Shown: piece by piece, positions 47,469 through 56,392 of the stretch
Layout: each line of letters starts with the position of its first letter
Numbering within the stretch: the stretch's first letter is position 1
Assembly: GCF_037055275.1 (NCBI RefSeq)
Contig: NZ_CP146343.1
Location: forward strand, 3,940,501-4,004,500
DNA length: 64,000 bases
From: Pseudomonas sp. ML2-2023-3
Lineage (GTDB): Bacteria > Pseudomonadota > Gammaproteobacteria > Pseudomonadales > Pseudomonadaceae
Reading direction: 5' to 3'
Translations under genes and position numbers: made by a program
The notes under the pieces: generated by a model
What the model saw: the letters and a program-made list of their open reading frames with translations, nothing else
Told to the model about the DNA's origin: nothing
Database searches by the model: none

Positions 47469-48414
47469 TCAGCGCGCTGCCGGTAAACGCTGCGTCCTGT
47501 TTGTCCCCCAGCGCTTGGCTGAGCAAACCGGCCAGCTGCGGGTGCGCCTGTTCACTCGGCAGCTCCAACAGTTCACCCATATAATGTCCGCGATTCGAGG
47601 ACAGGCATCCGTATAACCAGCCTGTAGACGACAAACGCAGGCGGCTACAGCTACGGCAAAATGGCACGCTTTCGTTGGCAATAATGCCAAATGCCCCACT
47701 CTCGCCAACGCTATAACGCAGCGCGGTGGAGTCTACTGGTGCCTCAGCCTGGGTGAATTCATAACGCTCACCGATAAGCTCCAGCAGCTCGCGCTGGCCG
47801 ACGAACTGTGTGCAGAAAGCCTCTGCATGCTGGGCCAAATGGCCCATCCGCATAAGTTCGATAAAGCGCAATTCGTATCCCTGCTCCAAACAGAACCCCA
47901 GCATGGGCATAACTTGGTCTAGGTTGCTGCCTCGCATCGGGACCATGTTGATCTTGATGATCATGCCGGCTCGGCGCGCCTGCTCGATCCCGCTCAGCAC
48001 AGTTTGCAGGTCGCCGCCCTTGGCGATCTTGCGGAAGGCGCTCGGGTCAAGCGTATCAAGGGAAACATTGAGCCTCCGGATACCCGCGCTGCGCAATAAC
48101 TGCAGCTTGCCCGCCAATAACTGGCCATTGGTGGTCAGGCTAATGTCCTGCAACCCCAATACGCCTATCCCCCGGAGAAAGGGCTCCAGCCTGTCGCTCA
48201 GCAGCGGCTCGCCGCCGGTAATGCGCAGCTCCTCAACACCGGCAACATCCCTGAGCAACTCAACGGCCCGCAGCATCGACGCGGCCGTCAATTCATCCCG
48301 CGCCGCCACTAACCGACGGCCATCGGCCACACAGTAGGTGCAGGCGTAATTGCAGGCAGCGGTCAGGCTCAGGCGCAGTTTGCGGAAACGCCGGCCATGT
48401 CGATCAACAATCAC
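47446..48414 (-). CDS. moaA: MoaA-like radical SAM GTP 3',8-cyclase
   Basis: A 322-residue radical SAM enzyme that starts molybdopterin synthesis by converting GTP to the cyclic 3',8-intermediate. The N-terminal 4Fe-4S motif is CNYACTYC, preceded by LRLSLTAA, and the C-terminal cluster cysteines appear in CRSCSRLRLSSTGWLYGC. The gene starts with GTG overlapping the stop of the monooxygenase-like gene (GTGA). Its linkage to a molybdenum hydroxylase suggests a dedicated copy in addition to a housekeeping one elsewhere. Confidence 0.88.
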   Translation of the reverse strand: MIVDRHGRRFRKLRLSLTAACNYACTYCVADGRRLVAARDELTAASMLRAVELLRDVAGVEELRITGGEPLLSDRLEPFLRGIGVLGLQDISLTTNGQLLAGKLQLLRSAGIRRLNVSLDTLDPSAFRKIAKGGDLQTVLSGIEQARRAGMIIKINMVPMRGSNLDQVMPMLGFCLEQGYELRFIELMRMGHLAQHAEAFCTQFVGQRELLELIGERYEFTQAEAPVDSTALRYSVGESGAFGIIANESVPFCRSCSRLRLSSTGWLYGCLSSNRGHYMGELLELPSEQAHPQLAGLLSQALGDKQDAAFTGSALIMKSLGG

Positions 48415-48728
48415 CCGACAACGCCCGCGTGGGAATCAGTGGAGGGTTCGATGTTCTCCGCCAGCGTTTCAAGCACATAAACCTGACGATCGCTCAGCAG
48501 CTCGTCAAGCGCTTTGGCCATGACCGTGTAATGCGACATCTGCCGATGGCGCGCTATCGCCTCGTGGCTGGCCCAGCGCTCGACGAAGACAAAACGCCCG
48601 GCCTGCTCAATGCAACGACTCAGGACGTAAGACAGGCAACCGTCTTCGGCGCGCAAGACCCGCTCAACCTCCGAGGTTTTACCTTCCTTGGCTGTCAATA
48701 TCGCTACAACACTTATGGTTTCACTCAT
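48411..48728 (-). CDS. Antibiotic-biosynthesis-monooxygenase (ABM/YgiN-like) domain protein
   Basis: A 105-residue ferredoxin-like ABM protein, with the typical SVVAILTAKEGKTSEVERVL start and FVFVERWASHEAIARHRQMSHY. Members act as small quinol monooxygenases or bind heme; many have unknown roles. The gene overlaps moaA by four bases and follows xdhC after 28 bases. Its constant linkage to molybdenum hydroxylases is not something I can confirm. Confidence 0.8.
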   Translation of the reverse strand: MSETISVVAILTAKEGKTSEVERVLRAEDGCLSYVLSRCIEQAGRFVFVERWASHEAIARHRQMSHYTVMAKALDELLSDRQVYVLETLAENIEPSTDSHAGVVG

Positions 48729-48756
48729 GCTGATAGGTTCCTCGCTTTATAAATCG

Positions 48757-49965
48757 TCAACGCTGCACGGCGAAATGCCGACAACCCTCTGCAACAACAT
48801 CCGTTTCATCCCGGCCAACCACCACAGGATCGCTGTCATGGATGCTCGCAGACCTGAAGCGCAGGCTGCCGCCACTGCGGCCATTGAGCACCGCCTGAAT
48901 TTCCGCGAGCATGGCCATGGCTACGCTTTCCGGAGTGTCACCGCCCAGGTCCAAGCCAATCGGGTAATGCAAATAATCAAGCCCCGGCAGCTCGTCCTGT
49001 GGTTTAGCCAAATGCTCGTGGATGCCGGCTAACAGGCGCTCGGTGCGCTCGCGCGGGCCTAACTGGCCGACATAGCAGGGTTCACTGTGCAGCACACCCT
49101 GCAACCAATGCGCGTCTTGCACCAGGCTATGGGTCATCACCGCCACCGCGGCCCCACGCACATATTCGCGGTAGGCGAAAGGCTGTTCGACATCGCCAAC
49201 CAGCACCTGATCAGCGTCGGCAAAGCGCTCGACTCGGGCGAAGTGCGCCCGCCCGTCGATCACCGTGACATGCCAGCCTAACAGTTTGGCCATGCGCACC
49301 AGCGGCTGGGCATCGTGGCCCGCACCGAATATCACCAGACGCAGCACAGGCGGTATGTACTCCAGGAGCACGTCCATCTCGTCAGAACCATTCGGGTAGA
49401 GACAGCGGGATGACTTGCCGCGTACCAGGGTTTGTTGCAAATCCGAGCTGATCTGCTCAGCCAACACCGAGTGCCGCAGCTCACCCGCGGCGCGCTGCCC
49501 GGGCACTAAGAACAAGCGCTCGCCTAACCGTGGCGAAACACCCGCTGGACTGGCAATCACTGTGGCAATGGCCGCCGGTTGATGGGTATCGCGCACGCTG
49601 AGCAAGGCATCGACCAACGCGCACGGGCCGCTGGCCGGTAGACGCTCGAACAGCACGTGAACCTTACCGTTGCAGCCCAGGCCGAAGCTCAGCGCTTCCT
49701 CGCTGGCTTCATCCGCTTCAGCGGTGCTGTAACTACGCAACGTCGGCCCGGTTTCGGTCAGCCACCAAGCTTTTTTAGCCACTTCCGCCTCCAGGCAGCC
49801 ACCACTGATGGTGCCCTCAGGCCTGCCGAAACGCGAAACCAGCATGCGCGCCCCCGGCCGCCGATACGCAGAGCCTTCGACCCTTACCACAGTCGCAAGC
49901 ACCGCCTCGCGGCCAGCCTCGCGCTCCGCCAAGAGTGCGTCCAACAGTGCATTCAGGCCCGACAT
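48757..49965 (-). CDS. XdhC/CoxI-family molybdenum hydroxylase maturation factor
   Basis: A 402-residue protein with an N-terminal XdhC/CoxI domain (VLATVVRVEGSAYRRPGARMLV, then GTISGGCLEAEV) and a C-terminal Rossmann domain (LRLVIFGAGHDAQPLVRMAKLLGW). The family binds sulfurated molybdopterin dinucleotide and inserts it into xanthine-oxidase-type enzymes. The ATG at 49965 follows GGAGGTATGTA; the frame extends upstream to 50046, inside the cytochrome c gene, without support. It is the fourth gene of the hydroxylase operon. Confidence 0.9.
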   Translation of the reverse strand: MSGLNALLDALLAEREAGREAVLATVVRVEGSAYRRPGARMLVSRFGRPEGTISGGCLEAEVAKKAWWLTETGPTLRSYSTAEADEASEEALSFGLGCNGKVHVLFERLPASGPCALVDALLSVRDTHQPAAIATVIASPAGVSPRLGERLFLVPGQRAAGELRHSVLAEQISSDLQQTLVRGKSSRCLYPNGSDEMDVLLEYIPPVLRLVIFGAGHDAQPLVRMAKLLGWHVTVIDGRAHFARVERFADADQVLVGDVEQPFAYREYVRGAAVAVMTHSLVQDAHWLQGVLHSEPCYVGQLGPRERTERLLAGIHEHLAKPQDELPGLDYLHYPIGLDLGGDTPESVAMAMLAEIQAVLNGRSGGSLRFRSASIHDSDPVVVGRDETDVVAEGCRHFAVQR

Positions 49966-49978
49966 TACATACCTCCAC

Positions 49979-51199
49979 TCAATGCAGGGACTCAGTCCGT
50001 CGCTTGGCCACAGCCGGTGCCGATACCTGCGCACCACTATCCCCAAAGCGCTGCAGGATGAAGCTGCTCAGCGCAGCCAATTCTTGGTCGGTGTAAATGC
50101 GCCCGAACGACGGCATGCGCCGGTTTACTTGGGCGTCGGCCGAGCCATGCCCGCTCAACAGGACGCCGAGCAAGTTGCTTGCGGTAGGGTCGTTGACTGT
50201 CTTCAAACCTAGCAGCATAGCCGTTTGGCTCTGACTGCCAGTGCCGTTCCAGAGGTGGCAACTGGCGCAAGCTCCAGCGAACAACTTATTGCCGAGTGGA
50301 TTGCCACTGCCCTGCTCCGCAAGCGCTGCCTGCTGCGGACGAGCCACACCTTCGCTGCGCGCGGGTGAGTCTTTGAGGAACACGGCGATCGCGTGACGGT
50401 CGGCGTCGGTCAGATAGCGCAAACTGTGCTCGACTACTTCGGTCATAGGCCCAGCGGACAAACCCAAGCCTGGCGCTGCCCCGTCTTTCAAGTAGTTGGC
50501 CAGTACGTCTGTGGGCCAGGCACCGATGCCATGCACCGGGTCAGCGCTGATGTTGTAAGCATTCCAACCCTGGATAAGGTTGCCGGCCAGCGAACGATCG
50601 TTACTGACCGCCTGGAACAAGTTACGCGGCGAATGACATTCACCGCAGTGCCCGGGCCCTTCTACTAGATACTGGCCGCGATTGCGCTCGGCAGAGTACT
50701 GGCTGTCCGCTTGGAATGGTTCATCGTTAAGGAAGAGGGAATTCCAAAGAACCATGCCCCGACGCTGGTTGAACGGGAAGCCAATTTGGTTTTCGCGCGG
50801 TGCCTGCTCGACAGGTTCTAGGCTGTCGAGATAGGTCTTGATGGCGAGGATGTCATCTCGAGACATTTTGCTGTAGGAAGTATAGGGAAACGCCGGGTAG
50901 TAGTGTTTTCCATCACGGCCCACGCCGGTCTGCAACGCGCTTACAAACTCTTCATTCGTCCATGCGCCGATGCCTGTTTGCGTGTCCGGGGTGATGTTGG
51001 GCGAAAACAGCGAGCCGAACGGTAGCTTAAACTCGACGCCACCTGCGAACGGTTTACCACCTGACACGGTATGGCAAGCCACGCAGTTGGCGGCGCGCGT
51101 CAAGTATTCGCCTTTAGCGAGGGAATCCTCTTGTGCATTGGCCGCTTGCGCCAGTAAAGCCCCGCTGGCGAACATCAGTAGGCTTCTTATTAATTTCAT
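49979..51199 (-). CDS. Tri-heme cytochrome c, electron acceptor of the molybdenum hydroxylase
   Basis: A 406-residue periplasmic protein with signal peptide (cleavage after QAANA) and three heme-binding motifs, CVACH (about 39-43), CGECH (about 184-188) and CASCH (about 310-314). This is the layout of the cytochrome subunit of membrane-linked aldehyde and alcohol dehydrogenases. It would carry electrons from the exported hydroxylase to the respiratory chain. The AAGGAG ribosome-binding site lies right before the ATG, ten bases after the large-subunit stop codon. Confidence 0.92.
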   Translation of the reverse strand: MKLIRSLLMFASGALLAQAANAQEDSLAKGEYLTRAANCVACHTVSGGKPFAGGVEFKLPFGSLFSPNITPDTQTGIGAWTNEEFVSALQTGVGRDGKHYYPAFPYTSYSKMSRDDILAIKTYLDSLEPVEQAPRENQIGFPFNQRRGMVLWNSLFLNDEPFQADSQYSAERNRGQYLVEGPGHCGECHSPRNLFQAVSNDRSLAGNLIQGWNAYNISADPVHGIGAWPTDVLANYLKDGAAPGLGLSAGPMTEVVEHSLRYLTDADRHAIAVFLKDSPARSEGVARPQQAALAEQGSGNPLGNKLFAGACASCHLWNGTGSQSQTAMLLGLKTVNDPTASNLLGVLLSGHGSADAQVNRRMPSFGRIYTDQELAALSSFILQRFGDSGAQVSAPAVAKRRTESLH

Positions 51200-51209
51200 C
51201 AGTAGCTCC

Positions 51210-53402
51210 TTAAACCGGGTAATAGCCGAAACGGCTAAGCGGCAAACGACGTATACGCTGGCCCGATGCTGCGTAAAGGGCGTTGACCAAGGCTGGGCCG
51301 ATCAACGCAGTACCGGCCTCGCCAACGCCACCCGGCGTTTCCAGACTCGCAAGCAAATGCACCTCCACCGCAGGCGCTTCGTTGATACGTAGCTGTCGGT
51401 AGTTGTGGAAGTTGGTCTGTTGCACCTGACCGTTTTCGATCAGGATTTCGTTGAACAGCGAAGCGGAAAGGCCGAACAAGGTGCCGCCCTCGATCTGTGC
51501 CTTAACCGACGTCGGGTTAGTTGCAAAACCGCAATCGACCACGCTGACCAGGCGCTTGATGCGCACGCCAAAGTCGCCCTGCATCTCCAGTTCAACCAAA
51601 GTGGCCACATAGCTACCGAACACCGCACTGACCGCCACACCTCGACCCTGTCCGGGTGGCAAAGGCTTATTCCAGTCAGTCTTCTCAGCCAACAAACGCA
51701 GCACTGCCTGGGCGCGTGGTTGTTCAGCCATCAGCTCCAAGCGGTAGGCCACTGGGTCGGCTTTTGCGTTGTGCGCCAGTTCATCAATGAAGCACTCATG
51801 GGCATAGGTGCCGCGAAGCGGGCCCACGCCTCGCCACCACGACACAGGCACGACGCTAGGCTCCTGGCGGATATAACGAACCTGCAAATGCGGCAAGCTA
51901 TAGATAGGGTCCACCGCAACTTCAACGGCATCGGCATCCACGCCGTTGGGTGGCAAGCTGCCGGCATAGCGGGCGAGAATTGAGGCGCCGGCAATGCGAT
52001 GTTCCCATCCTAGCGGACGCCCCTTGTCGTCGAGGGCGGCTTTCATACGATCGGCATACAGCGGCCGATAGAGGTCGTGGGTCATGTCCTCCTCACGGCT
52101 CCAGATCAGCTTGATCGGGTAATCAACCAGCCGCGCGATGGCCACCGCTTGAGTGATGAAGTCAAACTCCAAACGCCGGCCAAATGCCCCTCCGATCAGT
52201 TGGTTATGCACCTGGATTTTTTCAACTGGCAACCCGGTGACTTTGGCTGCTGTCTGTTGAGCGAAAACTGGCACTTGGGTGCCGACCCACAGCTCGCAGC
52301 CATCTTTGCGCACATGGGCCACGCAGCTCATGGGCTCAAGCGGCGAATGCGACAACAGCGCTTGCTCGTAAACAGCTTCGAACTGGCTGGCCGCTTGTAG
52401 CTTGGCTTGTTCAATGTCGCCGGTGCGTTTAGCGACCACGCCATCACGGCTACTGGCCGCGAGTAGTTCTTGGTCCAGATGCGTAGAACCAATAGAGGCA
52501 TTCGGCCCAAAGTCCCACTCGATTTTCAGCGCTTTGATGGCTTGCTGACAGGCCCAGAAGTGACTCCCGGTAACAGCCACGGCATTGTCCAATCGCACGA
52601 TGTCGCGAACCCCTGGCACTCGCCGTGCCGCAGCATCATCAACCGTACGCAATCGCCCGCCATACACAGGACAGGTGATGGTGGAGGCAACCAGCATGCC
52701 GGGGATTTGTAGGTCGATGGTAAAACGCGCCTTACCATTGACCTTCGCGGGCGTGTCCAGGCGCTGCGCGGGGGTGCCCAACAGCTTGAATTGCTCGGGG
52801 GTTTTCAAGGGTACGTCAGTGGGTAATGGCAGCGTATCCGCGGCCTCGACCAGTTCGCCGTATTTAGCCTGAAAGCCACCAGGGCCAAACACTTGGCCGT
52901 TCTGCGCATGGCACAGGCTCGGCGCTACATGCCATTGCAGCGCTGCAGCCTGGATCAACAGGACACGCGCCGTGGCGCCCGCCCGACGCAGCGGCTCCCA
53001 GGTGTAGCGGGTAGAAGTCGAGCCACCGGTGGCCTGAAACTGCAGCAAGGTGTCGGTATACAGCGCCGAGTTTGGTGGCGCCTCTTGAATAACGACCTGA
53101 TCGAGGCCTACTTCAAGCTCCTCCGCCACCATCATGGCAATACCGGTCTGTGCGCCTTGGCCCATTTCAATTTTTGGCGAGATCACCGTGACCACGCCAT
53201 CGTGGCCAATCCGAACAAAGGCTCCGTAACCCTCAGCGGAGCGATCACCCAGCCGGCCTGCGGCAGCCGCCTCGGCGGCTGCACTCTTGGACACTAAGGG
53301 CGGTAGCCAGGTACTCAACACCAAGCCGCCGAGGGCGATGCCGCTGCCCTGCAGGAGGCGACGACGAGACATATGAACATTCATTTCGTTAGGCTTTTTC
53401 AT
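51210..53402 (-). CDS. Molybdopterin-binding large subunit of a xanthine-dehydrogenase-family oxidoreductase (IorB/aldehyde oxidoreductase type)
   Basis: A 730-residue molybdenum hydroxylase subunit of the single-chain IorB type. It carries a twin-arginine export signal (MSRRRLLQGSGIALGGLVLSTWL), so the complex is periplasmic and is exported folded with its iron-sulfur partner. Internal landmarks include GQGAQTGIAMMVAEEL, QLIGGAFGRRLEFDF and, near the C-terminus, GGVGEAGTALIGPA, whose Glu is the expected base at the molybdenum. The substrate (aldehyde or N-heterocycle) cannot be decided. The start follows GAGGAGGCG one base after the small-subunit stop. Confidence 0.9.
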   Translation of the reverse strand: MKKPNEMNVHMSRRRLLQGSGIALGGLVLSTWLPPLVSKSAAAEAAAAGRLGDRSAEGYGAFVRIGHDGVVTVISPKIEMGQGAQTGIAMMVAEELEVGLDQVVIQEAPPNSALYTDTLLQFQATGGSTSTRYTWEPLRRAGATARVLLIQAAALQWHVAPSLCHAQNGQVFGPGGFQAKYGELVEAADTLPLPTDVPLKTPEQFKLLGTPAQRLDTPAKVNGKARFTIDLQIPGMLVASTITCPVYGGRLRTVDDAAARRVPGVRDIVRLDNAVAVTGSHFWACQQAIKALKIEWDFGPNASIGSTHLDQELLAASSRDGVVAKRTGDIEQAKLQAASQFEAVYEQALLSHSPLEPMSCVAHVRKDGCELWVGTQVPVFAQQTAAKVTGLPVEKIQVHNQLIGGAFGRRLEFDFITQAVAIARLVDYPIKLIWSREEDMTHDLYRPLYADRMKAALDDKGRPLGWEHRIAGASILARYAGSLPPNGVDADAVEVAVDPIYSLPHLQVRYIRQEPSVVPVSWWRGVGPLRGTYAHECFIDELAHNAKADPVAYRLELMAEQPRAQAVLRLLAEKTDWNKPLPPGQGRGVAVSAVFGSYVATLVELEMQGDFGVRIKRLVSVVDCGFATNPTSVKAQIEGGTLFGLSASLFNEILIENGQVQQTNFHNYRQLRINEAPAVEVHLLASLETPGGVGEAGTALIGPALVNALYAASGQRIRRLPLSRFGYYPV

Positions 53403-53403
53403 C

Positions 53404-53865
53404 TCACGCCTCCTCTACACGGCCAACACTGTGAATGGCCGTGCGAATGCGGGTGTAAGTGGCGCAGCGACAAAGATTACCCGCCATGGCCGCATCAATC
53501 GCCTGGTCATCGGGCGTCGGCTGGCTATTCAGAAGAGCAGTTGCTGCCATGATCTGTCCTGACTGGCAGTAACCGCACTGCACCACCTCATGCGCTAGCC
53601 AGGCCTGCTGCACGGCTTTGCCCACGGCCGTCTCACCGATGGCCTCAATGGTGGTGATTGAGCGACCTGCCACAGCCGAAATAGGAGTCACACACGAACG
53701 GATCGGCTGGCCGTCGAGATGCACGGTGCACACCCCACACTGAGCAATGCCACAGCCGTATTTTGTCCCTGTCAGGCCGAGCACATCGCGCAAGACCCAC
53801 AGCAGAGGCATATCCGCTGCAACGTCAACCTGCTGCGACTGTCCGTTGATGATTAACGTTTGCAT
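53404..53865 (-). CDS. (2Fe-2S)-binding small subunit of the molybdenum hydroxylase (IorA type)
   Basis: A 153-residue protein with two 2Fe-2S sites: the plant-ferredoxin-type motif CGIAQCGVC plus a later Cys, and the helical-domain motif CGYCQSGQ with CRC in [11 protein letters not shown]. It passes electrons from the molybdenum centre to the cytochrome. It lacks its own signal and is expected to travel with the Tat-signal-bearing large subunit. The ATG at 53865 follows GAGGAAAGACC. First gene of the operon. Confidence 0.93.
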   Translation of the reverse strand: MQTLIINGQSQQVDVAADMPLLWVLRDVLGLTGTKYGCGIAQCGVCTVHLDGQPIRSCVTPISAVAGRSITTIEAIGETAVGKAVQQAWLAHEVVQCGYCQSGQIMAATALLNSQPTPDDQAIDAAMAGNLCRCATYTRIRTAIHSVGRVEEA

Positions 53866-53963
53866 GGTCTTTCCTCTGCCTAATTGGGTTAATGCCGACA
53901 ACTGTAGTCATCGCTTTTTAATGTGTTAATGGCACGTGACGCTGACTGAAACAGTCCACGTAC

Positions 53964-54188
53964 TCACTGATTAATTCGCCTCAAACGAGAAACCAGCCAC
54001 CCTGCCAGCGGAAAGGAGATGATCTGAGTGAAAGGCACCAAAACCACCACCTCCACCAAGACCATCAGCGGAAAGCTCAGATCATGGGTCAGCGGCCCCA
54101 ATAAACTCAGTACCAATAATAGCGTTGGGTATAGCCCCAGACAGCCCACCAAAATTCGCCAACCTAAATCTTTACTGCGTGTAGTCAT
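53964..54188 (-). CDS. DUF2798-family small membrane protein
   Basis: A 74-residue protein with two membrane segments (LVGCLGLYPTLLLVLSLLG and LMVLVEVVVLVPFTQIISFPLAGWLV), the size and pattern of DUF2798 proteins. Function unknown. The ATG at 54188 gives MTTRSKDLGW; the frame extends to 54278 without clear support. It lies between the hydroxylase operon and the MDR reductase gene on the same strand. Confidence 0.65.
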   Translation of the reverse strand: MTTRSKDLGWRILVGCLGLYPTLLLVLSLLGPLTHDLSFPLMVLVEVVVLVPFTQIISFPLAGWLVSRLRRINQ

Positions 54189-54305
54189 AAAGCTCTCTGC
54201 AGCCAGTGCTGCGTCCATTGGACTGGAATATATAAATAAAAAAGCCCTACCACTCAGGAACGTGAAGTGGCAGAGCAAAAATTATGTCAGCACAACAATA
54301 GGCAT

Positions 54306-55346
54306 TCAGTGGTCACTGACGCGAACTACTAATTTGCCAAAATTTCTACCTTCTAGTAGCCCAATAAAGGCATTGGGCGCCTCTTCCAAACCACTCACCA
54401 ATTCCTCGCGATACTTGATCCGCCCCTGCGCCAACCAGCTCGACATTTCGTTAAAGAACTCGTCGTAACGGTGCGCATAATCATCAAAAATAATAAAGCC
54501 TTGGACATTGATGCGTTTGCGCAGAATGGCACCCATCAAAGATGGCAAACGATCTGGCCCCATGGGTAAATCGGTATCGTTGTAATGCGCAATAATGCCG
54601 CAGACCGGCACACGGGCTTTGGCGTTTAACAGCGGTAGAACCGCAGCGAAAACCTTGCCACCGACGTTTTCGAAATAGACATCGATACCCGCAGGGCAGG
54701 CCTTGGCCAGTTGCTCGGGGAAGTCCGGCGCACGGTGATCTATGCAGGTATCAAAACCCAGCACCTCGACGGCATGCCGGCATTTGTCCGCCCCGCCTGC
54801 TACTCCGACCACATGACAGCCTTTGATCTTGCCGATCTGCCCCACAGTCGCTCCCACCGGACCGGTAGCCGCCGCAACCACTAGCGTTTCACCAGTCTGG
54901 GGACGGCCAATGTCAAGCAAGCCCATGTAAGCGGTAAAGCCAGGCATACCTAATATGCCTAAGGCATAAGACGGATGAGTCGGCGAATTACCCAAAGGAG
55001 TCAGGTCGCTGCCATCGGACAGGGCATAGTCTTGCCAGCCACTGAAGGACAGCACCCAGTCACCGACTTTGTAGGCCGGATTTTTCGAAGCTAGCACACG
55101 GCAGACAGTACCACCCACCATGACCCCACCGATTTCCACCGGAGGAGCATAGGACGGTGCATCACTCATGCGGCCGCGCATGTAAGGGTCGAGCGACAGA
55201 TAAACGGTACGCAACAGCACCTGGCCTTCTGCAGGTTGAGGAATGGGGCTTTGTTCAATGCGAAAATTCGCTTCGACAGGCGCACCGTGCGGACGCGACG
55301 CCAGAACAACGCGACGATTCACTTGCTTTGACTGGGGCATGTTCAA
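54306..55346 (-). CDS. NADP-dependent MDR-superfamily reductase (CurA/PTGR-like)
   Basis: A 346-residue zinc-independent medium-chain reductase that reduces activated C=C bonds such as those of enones. Visible are LSLDPYMRGRMSD near residue 50, GMPGFTAYMGLLDIG and the nucleotide site ATGPVGATVGQIGKIKGC with its downstream VGVAGGADKC. The gene lies under one copy of a TAGACC-type motif (55395-55409) and divides its promoter region with the downstream-facing TetR gene, so repression by that regulator is likely. Confidence 0.88.
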   Translation of the reverse strand: MNMPQSKQVNRRVVLASRPHGAPVEANFRIEQSPIPQPAEGQVLLRTVYLSLDPYMRGRMSDAPSYAPPVEIGGVMVGGTVCRVLASKNPAYKVGDWVLSFSGWQDYALSDGSDLTPLGNSPTHPSYALGILGMPGFTAYMGLLDIGRPQTGETLVVAAATGPVGATVGQIGKIKGCHVVGVAGGADKCRHAVEVLGFDTCIDHRAPDFPEQLAKACPAGIDVYFENVGGKVFAAVLPLLNAKARVPVCGIIAHYNDTDLPMGPDRLPSLMGAILRKRINVQGFIIFDDYAHRYDEFFNEMSSWLAQGRIKYREELVSGLEEAPNAFIGLLEGRNFGKLVVRVSDH

Positions 55347-55394
55347 ATTCCAGGGCTGGTGTTGGAGAAATGGTTAGGGGTGCCACAAATTAAT

Positions 55395-55409
55395 TAGACC
55401 AGTCTGCTA
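55395..55409. promoter_or_regulatory. TetR operator candidate A, upstream of the MDR reductase gene
   Basis: tagaccagtctgcta, an imperfect inverted repeat with TAG..CTA ends, 49 bases before the reductase start. The first ten bases (tagaccagtc) are identical to candidate B in front of the TetR gene. Confidence 0.65.
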
Positions 55410-55454
55410 CAAATATGATAGAGAACACCCACCTACGGGTGGGAAATCTCATCA

Positions 55455-56048
55455 TCAGGCTTGATTAAACGCCAGCATGGCCAAGGTCGTAGCTTTGGCG
55501 TTTTCCAGCGACCGACTATTACGGTGGAGTTTGCTCAGCAGGCTGGCTCCGAGCCAAAGCTGGTAAAGGGCTGTCGCTGTTCGGTAAGCATCACCTTGCG
55601 GTAACGAGCCGTCGCGCTGCCCCTGCTCGATACAGCCAGCGATACGTTCAATTATTTGATCTGATCCATCACGCAGCGTAATGCGCATTGACTCGGACAA
55701 GTCCGCCACCTCGGCGCTCAGCTTCACGACCAGACACTTCTGCTCATCGCAGGGCTCGCAATAGCTATCAAGCCACTTCTGCCAATAGCCCATGAGCCGC
55801 TCGCGGGCAGTATTGCCCCTTACCGCGAAACGCTCGTCCATGTTCGCCAAATAAGTGCGGAAGTAATCCTCCAGCAAGGACTGGCCGTATTGCTCCTTGG
55901 ACTTGAAGTAATGGTAGAACGAGCCTTTCGGCACGCTGGCCGCCTGCAAAATCTCGTTAAGTCCCACACCCGTAAAGCCCTTAACCACCATCATGCGATG
56001 GCCGGTGTCGAGTAAATGTTGGCGCGTATCATCGTAAGTCTGCTTCAT
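55455..56048 (-). CDS. TetR/AcrR-family transcriptional repressor
   Basis: A 197-residue repressor with an N-terminal helix-turn-helix (GFTGVGLNEILQAASVPKGSFYHYFKSKEQYG) and a C-terminal helical ligand domain containing clustered cysteines (SYCEPCDEQKC, about residues 95-105). A cysteine cluster in this place recalls electrophile-sensing TetR repressors such as NemR, which control Old Yellow Enzyme and related reductases; this is a family comparison, not proof. Copies of one operator-like motif lie before this gene, the MDR reductase and the glutathione S-transferase gene. Confidence 0.87.
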   Translation of the reverse strand: MKQTYDDTRQHLLDTGHRMMVVKGFTGVGLNEILQAASVPKGSFYHYFKSKEQYGQSLLEDYFRTYLANMDERFAVRGNTARERLMGYWQKWLDSYCEPCDEQKCLVVKLSAEVADLSESMRITLRDGSDQIIERIAGCIEQGQRDGSLPQGDAYRTATALYQLWLGASLLSKLHRNSRSLENAKATTLAMLAFNQA

Positions 56049-56069
56049 TGCGGAAGATTACCAAAAAAT

Positions 56070-56084
56070 TAGACCAGTCGTCTA
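56070..56084. promoter_or_regulatory. TetR operator candidate B, upstream of the tetR gene
   Basis: tagaccagtcgtcta has the inverted repeat TAGAC-CAGTC-GTCTA. It ends 22 bases upstream of the TetR start codon, where it would overlap the promoter and allow autorepression. Confidence 0.7.
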
Positions 56085-56392
56085 CTTTGAATGTCAATGC
56101 TCTACTATAGCAACACTGCCAATCCGCCACCCACCTCATGCGGCATCGAAAAGCTCGATTCAGCTAAATCTAGACGCGCCTGCCACCCTCCGGCGCTTAC
56201 AGCAGCCAATCAAGCCTTAACGTAAATCGCACCATAGGGAGTCCAATCCGTAGGCAAAATATGCAGCGCTGAGCCTAATTAAGCAGTAGTAGACCGGTTG
56301 ACTAGTAACCGAGTAGCATGCGAGCCACCGTCTAATGACCACACCATCAGCACTGCGCCTAATGGGCCAGCGCACACCCCGTCGGAGTTAAA
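56085..56392. other. Intergenic stretch between tetR and the glutathione S-transferase gene
   Basis: About 308 bases with no convincing open frame. It holds the third operator-like copy (56290-56304) and must contain the promoter of the transferase gene; a ggagtt ribosome-binding site lies just before its start codons. Confidence 0.5.
56290..56304. promoter_or_regulatory. TetR operator candidate C, upstream of the glutathione S-transferase gene
   Basis: tagaccggttgacta shares TAGACC, GT and CTA with copies A and B in the same register (consensus TAGACCRGTYKNCTA with one deviation). It lies about 90 bases before the transferase start, placing that gene in the same proposed regulon. Confidence 0.55.
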
